From: Streptomyces sp. F001
GTDB taxonomy: Bacteria > Actinomycetota > Actinomycetes > Streptomycetales > Streptomycetaceae
Assembly: GCF_004187715.1 (NCBI RefSeq)
Contig: NZ_QZWF01000022.1
Span: forward strand, 29,693-93,692
Direction of reading: 5' to 3'
Length of the DNA: 64,000 bases
In this document: piece after piece, positions 1 through 8,877 of the stretch
Position numbering within the stretch: the stretch's first letter is position 1
Layout: every line of letters begins with the position of its first letter
Notes under the pieces: generated by a model
Told to the model about the DNA's origin: nothing
What the model saw: the letters and a program-made list of their open reading frames with translations, nothing else
Databases searched by the model: none
Program-made: the position numbers and the translations under genes

Positions 1-527
1 TCAACGGCCGCGACCGCTCCGAGGCCTTCCGCGCCTGCGTCAAGAAGAACTTCCCCAAGCTCAAGGTCCTGGAGATCCCGGCCAAGTGGGAGTCCGACAC
101 CGCGGCCTCCAAGCTCGACACCCTCCTGAACGCCAACCCTGACATCAAGGGCATCTATATGCAGGCCGGCGGCGTCTACCTCGCGCCGACCCTCCAGACC
201 CTGAAGTCGAAGGGCATGCTGAAGAAGGCCGGGCAGGCCGGTCACATCACGATCGTCTCCAACGACGGCATCCCGCAGGAGTACGACGCCATCCGCAAGG
301 GCGAGATCGACGCGACCGTCTCCCAGCCCGCCGACCTGTACGCCAAGTACGGCATGTACTACATCAAGGCGGCGATGGAGGGTAAGACCTTCGAGCCCGG
401 CCCCACCGACCACGACTCGACCATCGTGAAGCTGCCCAGCGGCATCCTCGAGGACCAGCTGCCCGCCCCGCTGGTCACCAAGGACAACGTCGACGATCCC
501 AAGCTCTGGGGCAACACGGTCAAATGA
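1..527 (+). CDS. Sugar ABC transporter substrate-binding protein, C-terminal part (partial)
   Basis: The reading frame is open from base 3 to the TGA at 525-527, so only about 174 C-terminal residues are present. They look like a type I periplasmic-binding-protein lobe: a segment counting ligand-induced events (DIKGIYMQAGG), then VSNDGIPQEYDAIRKGEI and ATVSQPADLYAKYG, as in ribose/rhamnose-type solute-binding proteins. It would be a secreted lipoprotein delivering sugar to the ATPase and permease that follow. The stop overlaps the ATG of the ATPase gene (ATGA), so the two are translationally coupled. The neighbouring genes point to L-fucose or another 6-deoxyhexose as ligand, which is inference. 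Confidence 0.85.
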   Translation, partial: NGRDRSEAFRACVKKNFPKLKVLEIPAKWESDTAASKLDTLLNANPDIKGIYMQAGGVYLAPTLQTLKSKGMLKKAGQAGHITIVSNDGIPQEYDAIRKGEIDATVSQPADLYAKYGMYYIKAAMEGKTFEPGPTDHDSTIVKLPSGILEDQLPAPLVTKDNVDDPKLWGNTVK

Positions 528-2023
528 CGACGCCACTCGTCCAGGCGCGGGACATCGTCAAGCGCTACGGCCCCACCACCGCCCTCGCCGACGGACGGCT
601 CACCGTCCTGCCCGGCGAGTCCCACGCCCTCGTCGGCCGCAACGGCGCCGGCAAGTCGACCCTGGTCAACATCCTCACCGGCCTCCAGGCGGCGGACGAG
701 GGCGAGGTCCGCTTCGACGGTCACCCCGCGCCCCCGCCGGCCGACCGCGACGCCTGGCGCCGCAAGGTGGCCTGCGTCTACCAGAAGCCCACCGTCGTCC
801 CCGAGCTGACGGTCGCCGAGAACCTGTTCATCAACCGCCAGCCGCTCCAGCGTGGCTTCATCAGCTGGCGCAAGCTGCGGGCTGAGGCCTCCGACCTCCT
901 CGCCACCTGGGACGTACACGTCGACCCCGAGGCCCGCACCGCCGACCTCAAGGTCGAGGACCGCCAAATGGTCGAGATCGCGAGGGCGTTGAGCTTCGGC
1001 GCCCGCTTCATCATCCTCGACGAGCCCACCGCCCAGCTCGACAACCGCGAGATCGAGCGGCTGTTCTCCCGCATGCGGGCACTCCAGGACTCCGGCGTCA
1101 CCTTCCTGTTCATCTCACACCACCTCCAGGAGGTGTACGAGGTCTGCCAGACCGTCACGGTCCTGCGCGACGCCCGCTGGATCACGACGGCACCGGTCGC
1201 CGAACTCTCGCGCCGGGCCCTGGTCGAGGCCATGGCGGGCGAGTCCATCGAGACCATCGCCGAACAGGCCGTGGACCCCAGGGACGTCGACCACGACGCG
1301 CCCGTCCTCCTCGAAGCGCGCGGCCTCACCTCACCGTCGTACGAGAACATCGACCTCACCGTCCGCCGCGGCGAGGTCGTCGGACTCGCCGGGATCAGCG
1401 GCAGCGGCAAGGTGGAGCTCGCCGAGTCCTTCGCGGGACTGCACACCCCGACCGGCGGTACCGCTCAACTCGGCGGCGATCGGCTGCCGTTCGGCGATGT
1501 GCAGGCCGCTCTCAAGGCCGGTGTCGCCTGCGTGCCCCGCGACCGGCACGACCAGGGCCTGGTCGCCGGCATGACCATCGGTGACAACGCCACCATGAGC
1601 GTCCTCGACCGGCTCGGCCGCTTCGGCTTCGTCGGCACCGAACGCAAGCGCGGCTTCGCCACCGCCCTCATCGAACGCCTCGACATCCACACCGAGGGCC
1701 CCGACCAGCCCGTCTCCGACCTGTCCGGCGGCAACGCGCAGAAGGTCGTGATGGCCCGCGCCCTCGCCTCCGACCCCCGTCTGCTCGTGCTGATCAACCC
1801 CACCGCGGGCGTCGACGTGAAGTCCAAGGAGTCCCTGCTCGCCCGCATGGACAGCGCCCGCGAGGACGGCACCGCCGTGCTCGTCGTCTCCGACGAACTC
1901 GACGACCTGCGCCGCTGCGACCGCGTCCTCGTCCTGTTCCACGGCCGTGTCGTCGCCGAGCACCCGGCGGGGTGGCGCGACCACGAGCTGATCGCCTCCA
2001 TCGAAGGAGTGGACCATGGCTGA
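524..2023 (+). CDS. Sugar ABC transporter ATP-binding protein (two fused ATPase domains)
   Basis: 499 residues, the usual size of RbsA/XylG-type ATPases with two nucleotide-binding domains. Domain 1 has Walker A GRNGAGKS near residue 38, a sugar-family signature LKVEDRQMVEIARAL and Walker B IILDEPTAQLD. Domain 2, from about residue 265, has a P-loop-like GISGSGKVE and a canonical LSGGNAQKV signature, but its Walker B reads LLVLINPTAGVD, so Asp-Glu is replaced by Ile-Asn and that site is probably non-hydrolytic. The start ATG overlaps the upstream stop, and the 3' end overlaps the permease by 8 nt. It powers import at the inner face of the membrane. Confidence 0.95.
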   Translation: MTTPLVQARDIVKRYGPTTALADGRLTVLPGESHALVGRNGAGKSTLVNILTGLQAADEGEVRFDGHPAPPPADRDAWRRKVACVYQKPTVVPELTVAENLFINRQPLQRGFISWRKLRAEASDLLATWDVHVDPEARTADLKVEDRQMVEIARALSFGARFIILDEPTAQLDNREIERLFSRMRALQDSGVTFLFISHHLQEVYEVCQTVTVLRDARWITTAPVAELSRRALVEAMAGESIETIAEQAVDPRDVDHDAPVLLEARGLTSPSYENIDLTVRRGEVVGLAGISGSGKVELAESFAGLHTPTGGTAQLGGDRLPFGDVQAALKAGVACVPRDRHDQGLVAGMTIGDNATMSVLDRLGRFGFVGTERKRGFATALIERLDIHTEGPDQPVSDLSGGNAQKVVMARALASDPRLLVLINPTAGVDVKSKESLLARMDSAREDGTAVLVVSDELDDLRRCDRVLVLFHGRVVAEHPAGWRDHELIASIEGVDHG

Positions 2024-3041
2024 CACCAAAGCCCCACCGGTTACGCCCGTCAAGGTCCCCGATCCCCGTGCGGCCAGGACGGTCCTGCTCCGCCGCGCAC
2101 GCGAACTCGCCCTCGTTCCCGCCCTGTTGCTCCTCCTGGTGCTCGGTGCGCTGGTCAACGACTCGTTCCTCACCGAGCGCAACCTGATCTCCATCCTCGG
2201 CGCCTCCGCCGCGCTGGCGATGGTCGTGCTGGCCGAGTCGCTCGTTCTCATCACCGGCAAGTTCGACCTGTCTCTGGAGTCGGTGGTCGGCATCGCACCC
2301 GCCGTCGGAGCGCTCCTCGTCCTGCCCGCCGCGCAGTCCGGCTGGGGCACCGAACTCCCCGCCGCCCTCGCTCTGTCGGCGATCGTCGTCGCGGGAGCGG
2401 CCGTCGGTGCCTTCAACGGCATCCTGGTCGTGAAGTTCAAGCTCAACGCGTTCATCGTGACGCTCGCGATGCTGATCGTCCTGCGTGGTCTGCTGGTCGG
2501 GGCGACCAAGGGCAAGACGCTGTTCGGGATGCCCGACAGCTTCTACTCCCTCGCCACCACGACCTTCATCGGCATCCCGATGTCGGTGTGGCTCGCGGCG
2601 GCGGCCTTCGCGACCGCCGGATTCGTGCTGAGGTACCACCGCATCGGGCGCGCCCTGTACGCCATCGGCGGCAACGCGGACGCCGCCCGCGCGGCCGGTA
2701 TCCGCGTCGAGCGCGTGATGCTCGGGGTGTTCGTCGTCGCGGGCATGCTCGCGGCCGTCGGCGGGATCATCCAGACGGGCTATGTCGGCGCGATCAGCGC
2801 CAACCAGGGCAACAACATGATCTTCACCGTCTTCGCGGCCGCGGTGATCGGCGGCATCAGCCTGGACGGCGGCAAGGGCACCATGTTCGGCGCCCTGACC
2901 GGCGTACTCCTCCTCGGTGTCGTCCAGAACCTGCTTACCCTCGCCCAGGTCCCGTCCTTCTGGATCCAGGCCATCTACGGCGGAATCATCCTGGTCGCCC
3001 TCATGATCGCCCGCGTGACGACGGGCCGCGCGCAGGACTGA
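2016..3041 (+). CDS. Sugar ABC transporter permease (RbsC-like)
   Basis: 341 residues with about 8-10 hydrophobic segments, matching the BPD_transp_2 family of ribose/xylose permeases. Typical features are the early VNDSFLTERNLISILGASAALAMVVLAE segment region, the NGILVVKFKLNAFIVTLAML stretch, the family motif around YAIGGNADAARAAGI, and a C-terminal GGISLDGGKGTMFGAL loop. The start ATG lies inside the end of the ATPase gene (8-nt overlap), so expression is coupled. As these permeases usually act as homodimers with one dual ATPase, the three genes make a complete importer. Confidence 0.93.
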   Translation: MADTKAPPVTPVKVPDPRAARTVLLRRARELALVPALLLLLVLGALVNDSFLTERNLISILGASAALAMVVLAESLVLITGKFDLSLESVVGIAPAVGALLVLPAAQSGWGTELPAALALSAIVVAGAAVGAFNGILVVKFKLNAFIVTLAMLIVLRGLLVGATKGKTLFGMPDSFYSLATTTFIGIPMSVWLAAAAFATAGFVLRYHRIGRALYAIGGNADAARAAGIRVERVMLGVFVVAGMLAAVGGIIQTGYVGAISANQGNNMIFTVFAAAVIGGISLDGGKGTMFGALTGVLLLGVVQNLLTLAQVPSFWIQAIYGGIILVALMIARVTTGRAQD

Positions 3042-3077
3042 CCCCGCGCCTGACTGCCACCGACCGAAAGGCACTCT

Positions 3078-4421
3078 GTGTCCCCGAGCTCCGCCCGCAT
3101 CATCGCGGTCGACACCTACGACATCCGCTTCCCCACCTCGCGCGAGCTCGACGGCTCCGACGCGATGAACCCGGACCCCGACTACTCGGCCGCGTACGTC
3201 GTCCTGCGCACCGACGCCGGGGACGGGCTGGAGGGGCACGGATTCACCTTCACCATCGGGCGGGGCAACGAGGTCCAGGTCGCCGCGATCGAGGCGCTGC
3301 GCGGCCATGTCGTGGGCCGGTCCGTCGACGAGCTGTGCGCCGACCCGGGGACCCTCAACCGCGACCTGATCGGCGACAGCCAACTGCGCTGGCTCGGCCC
3401 CGAAAAGGGCGTGATGCACATGGCGCTCGGCGCGGTCATGAACGCCGTGTGGGACCTCGCCGCCAAGTGTGCCGACAAGCCGCTGTGGCGGCTGCTCGCC
3501 GACGCCGACCCCGAGTGGATCGTCCGGCAGATCGACTTCCGGTACATCTCCGACGCGCTCACGCCCGAGGAGGCACTGGCCCTCCTGCGCCGGGGCCGGG
3601 AGGGCTCGCAGGAGCGCGTCGCCCGGCTCCTGAAGGGCGGCTACCCCGCCTACACCACCTCCGCCGGCTGGCTCGGCTACGACGACGACAAACTCACCCG
3701 CCTCGCCGCCGAGGCCGTCGCCGACGGCTTCCGGCAGATCAAGCTGAAGGTCGGAGCGGACCTGGAGGACGACGTACGGCGCTGCCGTGTCGCCCGTTCG
3801 GTCGTCGGGCCGGACATCCGCATGGCGATCGACGCCAACCAGCGCTGGGACGTCGACGAGGCGATCCGCTGGACCAAGGCCCTCGCCGAGTTCGACCCGT
3901 ACTGGATCGAGGAGCCCACCAGCCCCGACGACGTCCTCGGCCACGCGGCCATCCGCAAGGCCGTCGCCCCGGTGAAGGTGGCCACCGGAGAGCACGTGCA
4001 GAACCGGGTCGTCTTCAAGCAGCTCCTCCAGGCCGGGGCGATCGACGTCCTGCAGATCGACGCGGCCCGCGTGGGCGGCGTCAACGAGAACCTCGCGATC
4101 CTGCTGCTCGCCGCCAAGTTCGGTGTGCCGGTGTGCCCGCACGCGGGCGGCGTCGGACTGTGCGAACTCGTCCAGCACCTGTCGATGTTCGACTACGTGG
4201 CGGTCACCGGCACCACCGAGGACCGTGTCATCGAATACGTCGACCATCTGCACGACCACTTCCTCGATCCGGTGGTGATCAGGAAAGGTCACTACACAGC
4301 ACCCGTCGCGCCGGGCTTCTCGGCTGCCATGCGGCCCGAGTCGATCGCGCGGTACACGTTCCCCGGCGGTACCTTCTGGGCCGCCGACCTCGAGACGCAG
4401 AAGAAGGGCCAGGCCGCATGA
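3078..4421 (+). CDS. fucD: L-fuconate dehydratase (enolase superfamily)
   Basis: 447 residues, starting at GTG 3078 with an AAAGGC-type ribosome site just upstream. The N-terminus (RFPTSRELDGSDAMNPDPDY) is close to what I recall for Xanthomonas L-fuconate dehydratase. Enolase-superfamily active-site elements are visible: IKLKVG (KxK base pair), IDANQRWD and WIEEPTSPDD (Mg ligands), TGEH, and HAGGVGLCE (catalytic His). It dehydrates L-fuconate to 2-keto-3-deoxy-L-fuconate. A 36-nt gap separates it from the permease, and its stop overlaps the SDR start (ATGA). Substrate assignment rests on family resemblance plus the neighbouring lactonase and SDR. Confidence 0.93.
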   Translation: MSPSSARIIAVDTYDIRFPTSRELDGSDAMNPDPDYSAAYVVLRTDAGDGLEGHGFTFTIGRGNEVQVAAIEALRGHVVGRSVDELCADPGTLNRDLIGDSQLRWLGPEKGVMHMALGAVMNAVWDLAAKCADKPLWRLLADADPEWIVRQIDFRYISDALTPEEALALLRRGREGSQERVARLLKGGYPAYTTSAGWLGYDDDKLTRLAAEAVADGFRQIKLKVGADLEDDVRRCRVARSVVGPDIRMAIDANQRWDVDEAIRWTKALAEFDPYWIEEPTSPDDVLGHAAIRKAVAPVKVATGEHVQNRVVFKQLLQAGAIDVLQIDAARVGGVNENLAILLLAAKFGVPVCPHAGGVGLCELVQHLSMFDYVAVTGTTEDRVIEYVDHLHDHFLDPVVIRKGHYTAPVAPGFSAAMRPESIARYTFPGGTFWAADLETQKKGQAA

Positions 4422-5173
4422 GCGACTTCGAGGGCCTCAAGGCCCTGGTGACGGGCGGCGCCTCCGGCATCGGCCGGGCCACCGCGGAACTCCTGGCCGA
4501 GCGCGGCGCCCAGGTCGCCGTGCTCGACCTCGACCCGTCGTCGGTGGAGAAGCCGCTGCTCGCCTTCCGCGCCGACGTCACCGACGACGCCTCCGTACGC
4601 GAGGCCGTGGCGGCCGCGGTCGCCGACCTCGCCGGACTGGACGTGGTGATCAACAATGCCGGCATCGGCGCCCAGGGGACCGTCGAGGACAACGACGACG
4701 CCGAGTGGCACCGGGTCCTCGACGTCAACGTCGTCGGCATGGTGCGGGTGGCCCGCGCCGCCCTGCCGCACCTGCGCGCGTCGTCGCACGCGGCGATCGT
4801 CAACACCTGCTCCATCGCGGCCACGGCGGGGCTCCCGCAGCGGGCGCTGTACAGCGCGACCAAGGGCGCGGTCCACTCGCTCACCCTCGCCATGGCCGCC
4901 GACCACGTCCGCGAGGGCATCCGCGTCAACTGCGTCAACCCCGGCACCGCGGACACCCCCTGGGTCGGCCGTCTGCTGGATGCGGCCGACGATCCGGCGG
5001 CCGAACGCGCCGCTCTGGAGGCCCGCCAGCCCACGGGCCGCCTGGTCTCGGCCGCCGAAGTCGCGGGCGCCGTCGCCTACTTGGCGAGCCCCCTCTCCGG
5101 GGCCACGACCGGCACCGCCCTCGCCGTCGACGGCGGAATGCAGGGCCTGCGCCTGCGGCCGGTGGGCCGGTGA
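4418..5173 (+). CDS. SDR dehydrogenase, probable 2-keto-3-deoxy-L-fuconate dehydrogenase
   Basis: 251 residues. The start is the ATG at 4418 that overlaps the fuconate dehydratase stop; a much longer in-frame opening upstream is non-coding. Classical SDR features: TGGASGIGRA coenzyme loop, NNAG, the catalytic Ser region NTCSIAATAG, YSATKGA (Tyr/Lys), and a C-terminal GTALAVDGGM. In the Xanthomonas-type fucose pathway an SDR oxidises 2-keto-3-deoxy-L-fuconate to the 2,4-diketo acid, which a hydrolase then splits to pyruvate and lactate. That hydrolase is not in the window. The stop overlaps the next gene's GTG start. Confidence 0.88.
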   Translation: MSDFEGLKALVTGGASGIGRATAELLAERGAQVAVLDLDPSSVEKPLLAFRADVTDDASVREAVAAAVADLAGLDVVINNAGIGAQGTVEDNDDAEWHRVLDVNVVGMVRVARAALPHLRASSHAAIVNTCSIAATAGLPQRALYSATKGAVHSLTLAMAADHVREGIRVNCVNPGTADTPWVGRLLDAADDPAAERAALEARQPTGRLVSAAEVAGAVAYLASPLSGATTGTALAVDGGMQGLRLRPVGR

Positions 5174-6138
5174 AACGGCTCGGCAACAGCGGGGTCGAGG
5201 TCAGCGAACTGGCCTTCGGCGCCGCCGTCATCGGCAACCTGTACACCGAGGTCGGCGAGCAGCAGGCGTACGAGGCGGTGGACGCCGCCTGGCAGCACGG
5301 CATCCGCTACTTCGACACCGCGCCGCACTACGGCCTCGGCCTGTCGGAACGCCGCCTCGGCGCGGCCCTGCGCGAACGCCCCCGCGCGCAGTACACGATC
5401 TCGACCAAGGTGGGCCGCCGCCTGGAGCCGTCGGACGGCACCGGCGACGACCTCGGCAACGGCTTCGCCGTCCCCGCCACGCACCGCCGCGTCTGGGACT
5501 TCAGCGAGGACGGCGTACGACGCACCCTGGAGGCCAGCCTGGAACGGCTCCGCCTCGACCGCGTCGACATCGCCTACCTCCACGACCCCGACGACCACGC
5601 CGAGTGGGCCTTCCGGGAGGGCTACCCGGCGCTGGAGAAGCTCCGCTCGGAGGGAGTCGTCGGCGCGATCGGCGCCGGCATGAACCAGGCGGAGATGCTC
5701 ACGCGCTTCGTGCACGACACCGACGTCGACGTGGTGCTGTGCGCCGGCCGCTACACGCTGCTCGACCAGGGGGCGCTCACCGAGCTGCTGCCCACCGCCC
5801 AGGCACGCGGCACCTCCGTCGTGATCGGCGGGGCCTTCAACTCCGGCCTCCTGGCGGACCCGAAGCCGGGTGCGACGTACAACTACGCCACCGCGTCACC
5901 CGAGTTGCTGCACCGCGCCCTGCGGCTGAAGTCCGTCGCAGACCGCCACGGCACCACCCTGCGCGCCGCCGCCCTGGCCTTCTGCACCGCGCACCCGGCG
6001 GTCGCGAGCGTCCTCGTCGGCGCCCGCTCGGCGCACGAAGTCGTCGACTGCGCCGAGCAGTTCCACACGTCCGTGCCGGCGGCCTTCTGGCAGGAGCTGC
6101 GGGAGACGGGCCTGCTCCCCGCCGAGGAGACGTCATGA
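5170..6138 (+). CDS. Aldo/keto reductase, probable L-fucose (6-deoxyhexose) 1-dehydrogenase
   Basis: 322 residues from GTG 5170, which overlaps the SDR stop as GTGA; the N-terminus KRLGNSGVEVSELAFGAAVIGN is the standard first strand of the family. Catalytic residues are visible: DTAPHYG (Asp, Tyr), TKVGR (Lys) and IAYLHDPDDH (His). It resembles the pyridoxal 4-dehydrogenase/L-fucose dehydrogenase branch of AKRs. In this operon it is the best candidate for the first step, oxidising the sugar to its 1,5-lactone with NAD(P)+. The stop overlaps the mutarotase start (ATGA). Confidence 0.87.
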   Translation: MKRLGNSGVEVSELAFGAAVIGNLYTEVGEQQAYEAVDAAWQHGIRYFDTAPHYGLGLSERRLGAALRERPRAQYTISTKVGRRLEPSDGTGDDLGNGFAVPATHRRVWDFSEDGVRRTLEASLERLRLDRVDIAYLHDPDDHAEWAFREGYPALEKLRSEGVVGAIGAGMNQAEMLTRFVHDTDVDVVLCAGRYTLLDQGALTELLPTAQARGTSVVIGGAFNSGLLADPKPGATYNYATASPELLHRALRLKSVADRHGTTLRAAALAFCTAHPAVASVLVGARSAHEVVDCAEQFHTSVPAAFWQELRETGLLPAEETS

Positions 6139-6449
6139 GAGTCGCCCTGCACACCAAGGTCCGCCCCGACCGCGTCGCCGAGTACGAGGCCGCCCACCGC
6201 GAGGTCCCGAAGGAGCTCACGGACGCCATCCGGGCCGCCGGGGCGACCTCCTGGACGATCTGGCGCAGCGGCACCGACCTCTTCCACGTCCTGGAGTGCG
6301 AGGACTACGGCCGCCTGCTCGCCGAGCTGGAGAAACTGCCCGTCAACGTGGCCTGGCAGGCCCGCATGGCCGAGCTGCTCGACGTGGTGCACGACTACTC
6401 CGGCGAGGGCGCGGACGCCGGGCTGCCCGTCGTGTGGGAGCTGCCGTGA
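6135..6449 (+). CDS. L-rhamnose mutarotase family protein (RhaM/RhaU-like)
   Basis: 104 residues, the usual size of the single-domain dimeric alpha/beta mutarotase family. The N-terminal MRVALHTKVRPDRVAEYEAAHREVP and the segment SWTIWRSGTDLFHVLECEDY carry the family's His/Tyr/Trp positions for sugar-ring binding. It would interconvert alpha and beta anomers of the incoming 6-deoxyhexose, feeding the anomer-specific dehydrogenase. It overlaps both neighbours by 4 nt (ATGA upstream, GTGA downstream). Its exact sugar cannot be read from sequence; the L-fuconate dehydratase next door suggests L-fucose. Confidence 0.9.
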   Translation: MRVALHTKVRPDRVAEYEAAHREVPKELTDAIRAAGATSWTIWRSGTDLFHVLECEDYGRLLAELEKLPVNVAWQARMAELLDVVHDYSGEGADAGLPVVWELP

Positions 6450-7279
6450 CCGTCGTCGACGCCCACCACCACGTGTGGGACCTGTCGGTGCGGGACCAGG
6501 ACTGGATCACCGGCCCCGTACTTCAGCCGCTCAGAAGGAACTTCACCGTCGCCGACCTGGCCCCCGAGGCGCGGGCGGCCGGAGTCGACCGTACGGTCCT
6601 CGTCCAGACGATCACTGTGCCCGAGGAGACCCCGGAGTTCCTGGCCCTCGCCGCCGAGCACGAGCTGATCGCCGGTGTCGTCGGCTGGACCGACCTCACC
6701 CGCCCGGACGTCGCCGAGGAACTGGCCCGGTTGCGGGAGCTGCCCGGAGGGCAGTACCTGAAGGGCATCCGCCACCAGGTCCAGGGCGAGCCCGACCCGG
6801 AGTGGCTGCTGCGTGCGGAGGTACGGCGCGGACTGGCCGCCGTCGCGGACACGGGGCTGGTCTACGACCTGGTCGTCCTGCCGAACCAGCTGCCGGCCTG
6901 CGTCAAGACGGCCGAGGCGCTGCCGCAGCTCACCTTCGTCCTCGATCACCTGGGCAAGCCGCCCATCGCCTCCGGGGAGCGAGAACCCTGGGAGACCGCC
7001 GTCCGCTCTCTGGCCGCCCTCTCCAACACTGTCTGCAAGTTCTCCGGCATGGTCACCGAGGCGGACCTCGCCTCCTGGACGGTCGACGACCTGCGCCCGT
7101 ACGCCGACGTGGTGCTGGACGCCTTCGGCCCGGACCGGCTGATGTTCGGCTCCGACTGGCCGGTGTGCACTCTGGCGGCGTCGTACGGTCAGGTGTTTGC
7201 CACAGCGGAGCAGTTGCTCGGCCCGTTCGATCGCACCCGGGTCTTCGAAGCCACCGCCACCCGCGTCTACGGCCTCTGA
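6446..7279 (+). CDS. Amidohydrolase family lactonase (L-fucono-1,5-lactonase-like)
   Basis: 277 residues from GTG 6446 (GTGA overlap with the mutarotase). The start VTVVDAHHHVWD carries the amidohydrolase HxH motif; further metal and active-site positions are GIRHQVQ, VLDHLGKPP and the C-terminal MFGSDWPVC. This COG3618 group includes L-fucono-1,5-lactonase and L-rhamnono-lactonase. It would hydrolyse the lactone made by the aldo/keto reductase into L-fuconate for the dehydratase. It ends the operon: its last 13 nt overlap the 3' end of the convergent gene at 7267. Confidence 0.9.
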   Translation: MTVVDAHHHVWDLSVRDQDWITGPVLQPLRRNFTVADLAPEARAAGVDRTVLVQTITVPEETPEFLALAAEHELIAGVVGWTDLTRPDVAEELARLRELPGGQYLKGIRHQVQGEPDPEWLLRAEVRRGLAAVADTGLVYDLVVLPNQLPACVKTAEALPQLTFVLDHLGKPPIASGEREPWETAVRSLAALSNTVCKFSGMVTEADLASWTVDDLRPYADVVLDAFGPDRLMFGSDWPVCTLAASYGQVFATAEQLLGPFDRTRVFEATATRVYGL

Positions 7280-8694
7280 GCCACCTCCGCCAGCCGGGTC
7301 GGCGGCAGATACTCCCGCACATACGTCCGCTCCCAGCACGCACCCGTCTCCCGCAGCTCCCGCCAGGTGGTGTAGCGGTAACGGAAGAGCCGGGCGCGGA
7401 CGAACCGCGGGGGCTCGTCGGGCGGGAAGGGCGAGCGGCGCAGCAGCTTCAGCGTGTCCCGGTCGTTCTCCAGCAGCCGCTCCACCAGCGCGCCGAACCA
7501 CGAGCCGGCGTATGCGGGCGACAGCGCGGCGAACCACATCATCCAGTCCAGCCGCAGATGGTACGGCGCGAACTGGCGCGGCCAGTGCCGGGGATCACCG
7601 GGCTTGCCCTTGAACTCGTACTCCCGCCAGTCGGAGTCCTCGTGCGGTACGGCGTCGGCGGTGCCCTCGACCACCACCTCGTACCGCACCCGGCTGACGC
7701 TGCCGAACGCGCCGTAGGTGTTCACCAGGTGGAGCGGGTCGAAGGAGCGGTTCATGATCTGGCGGCGGGAGATCATGTTGCGGACCGGCTGGTAGCTGAG
7801 GAACGCGATCAGCGCGGCTACCGCGAGGACCACGACCATGTACCAGAGGGGAGCGTCGGGCACCGCCGGCGGGTCGGCCGGGAACTGCACCACGGAGAGG
7901 GCCAGCACGATGGTGATCCAGTTCAGCCAGGAGAAGTTGCCCGACAGAACCAGCCACAACTGCGTGACGATCATCAGCGAGGCGGCGGCGGTGGCGACCG
8001 GCTGCGGGGTGAACAGCAGAACGGGCACCACGAGCTGGGTGAAGTGGTTGGCGGCCACCTCCACCCGGTGCAGCGGGCGCGGCAGACGGTGGAAGAACCA
8101 GCTCAGCGGGCCTGGCATCGGCTGGGTCTCGTGGTGGTAGTCCAGGCATGTCAGCTTCCGCCAGCATTCGTCCCCGCGCAGCTTGATCAGACCCGCGCCG
8201 AACTCCACCCGGAACAGGATCCAGCGCAGCAGGAACAGCACCACGATCGGCGGCGCCACCTCGTCGTTGCCGAGGAACACGGCGAGAAAGCCGACCTCCA
8301 GCAGCAGGGACTCCCAGCCGAACCCGTACCAGGTCTGGCCCACGTTGACGATCGACAGATACAGCGCCCACGGCACCAGCCACAGCAGCATGCCGCCCCA
8401 CAACGGCAGCAGCGAGTCCAGGCCGGCCAGCAGCGCCGCCGACACCGCACAGCCCGACCAGGCGCACACCGCGAAGAAACGGTCGGAGTAGTGGAGTTGG
8501 AAGAGGCTCGGGGCCCGCTTGAAGGGCACGTACTCGACGAACCGCGGCACCGGCAGCATCCCGCGGGCACCGATCAGCGCCCGGAACTGCAGGGCCGCCG
8601 TCAGGAACGCGACCAGGTACACGCCGGCCAGAGCCCGCTGGAAGACCAGCCGGCTCAGCCAGTAGTCGGGTGCGGTGAACCAGTCCACGGGCAT
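7267..8694 (-). CDS. Lipase maturation factor family membrane protein
   Basis: 475 residues with several hydrophobic segments across the first two thirds, then a soluble tail. Motifs typical of the LMF family are WFTAPDYWLSRLVFQRALAG at the N-terminus, RVEFGAGLIKLRGDECWR, LDYHHETQPMPGP, and in the C-terminal domain WREYEFKGKPGDP and PYHLRLDWMMWFAAL. In animals LMF1 helps lipoprotein-lipase folding; the bacterial role is unknown and probably concerns an exported or membrane enzyme. It is monocistronic and converges on the fucose operon with a 13-nt overlap. The ATG at 8694 has a weak GGAAGAGAGGAG-like site upstream. Confidence 0.88.
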   Translation of the reverse strand: MPVDWFTAPDYWLSRLVFQRALAGVYLVAFLTAALQFRALIGARGMLPVPRFVEYVPFKRAPSLFQLHYSDRFFAVCAWSGCAVSAALLAGLDSLLPLWGGMLLWLVPWALYLSIVNVGQTWYGFGWESLLLEVGFLAVFLGNDEVAPPIVVLFLLRWILFRVEFGAGLIKLRGDECWRKLTCLDYHHETQPMPGPLSWFFHRLPRPLHRVEVAANHFTQLVVPVLLFTPQPVATAAASLMIVTQLWLVLSGNFSWLNWITIVLALSVVQFPADPPAVPDAPLWYMVVVLAVAALIAFLSYQPVRNMISRRQIMNRSFDPLHLVNTYGAFGSVSRVRYEVVVEGTADAVPHEDSDWREYEFKGKPGDPRHWPRQFAPYHLRLDWMMWFAALSPAYAGSWFGALVERLLENDRDTLKLLRRSPFPPDEPPRFVRARLFRYRYTTWRELRETGACWERTYVREYLPPTRLAEVAQRP

Positions 8695-8877
8695 GCGCTC
8701 CTCTCTTCCATTCTGGCGCCGGTACGTCTGCCCCCGGGCGGGTTCGTCACTCTTTGCATCCGCTCTCTCTGTTTACGTGACCACAGGAGAGTGAAGCAGA
8801 CATCTTCGGCGGTCCGGCTGATGGCCTCGACGGCTGACCCGGTCGAAGAATCGGTCGAATGCTGGCAAAGTGGGCGC

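Noticed and set aside
1794..4292. Very long minus-strand open frame opposite the ABC permease and fuconate dehydratase genes
   Set aside because: It is a shadow of real genes in GC-rich DNA; the translation is Asp/Gly/Val/Arg-rich without any recognisable fold, and the plus-strand genes have clear motifs.
2588..4417. Upstream extension of the SDR gene frame
   Set aside because: This part is Arg/Pro-rich out-of-frame translation of the permease and dehydratase genes; the true start is ATG 4418.
6475..8820. Extension of the SpoIIE-type gene frame across the lipase maturation factor gene
   Set aside because: It is antisense to a well-supported membrane protein and has no start near a promoter; the PAS domain begins after 8878.
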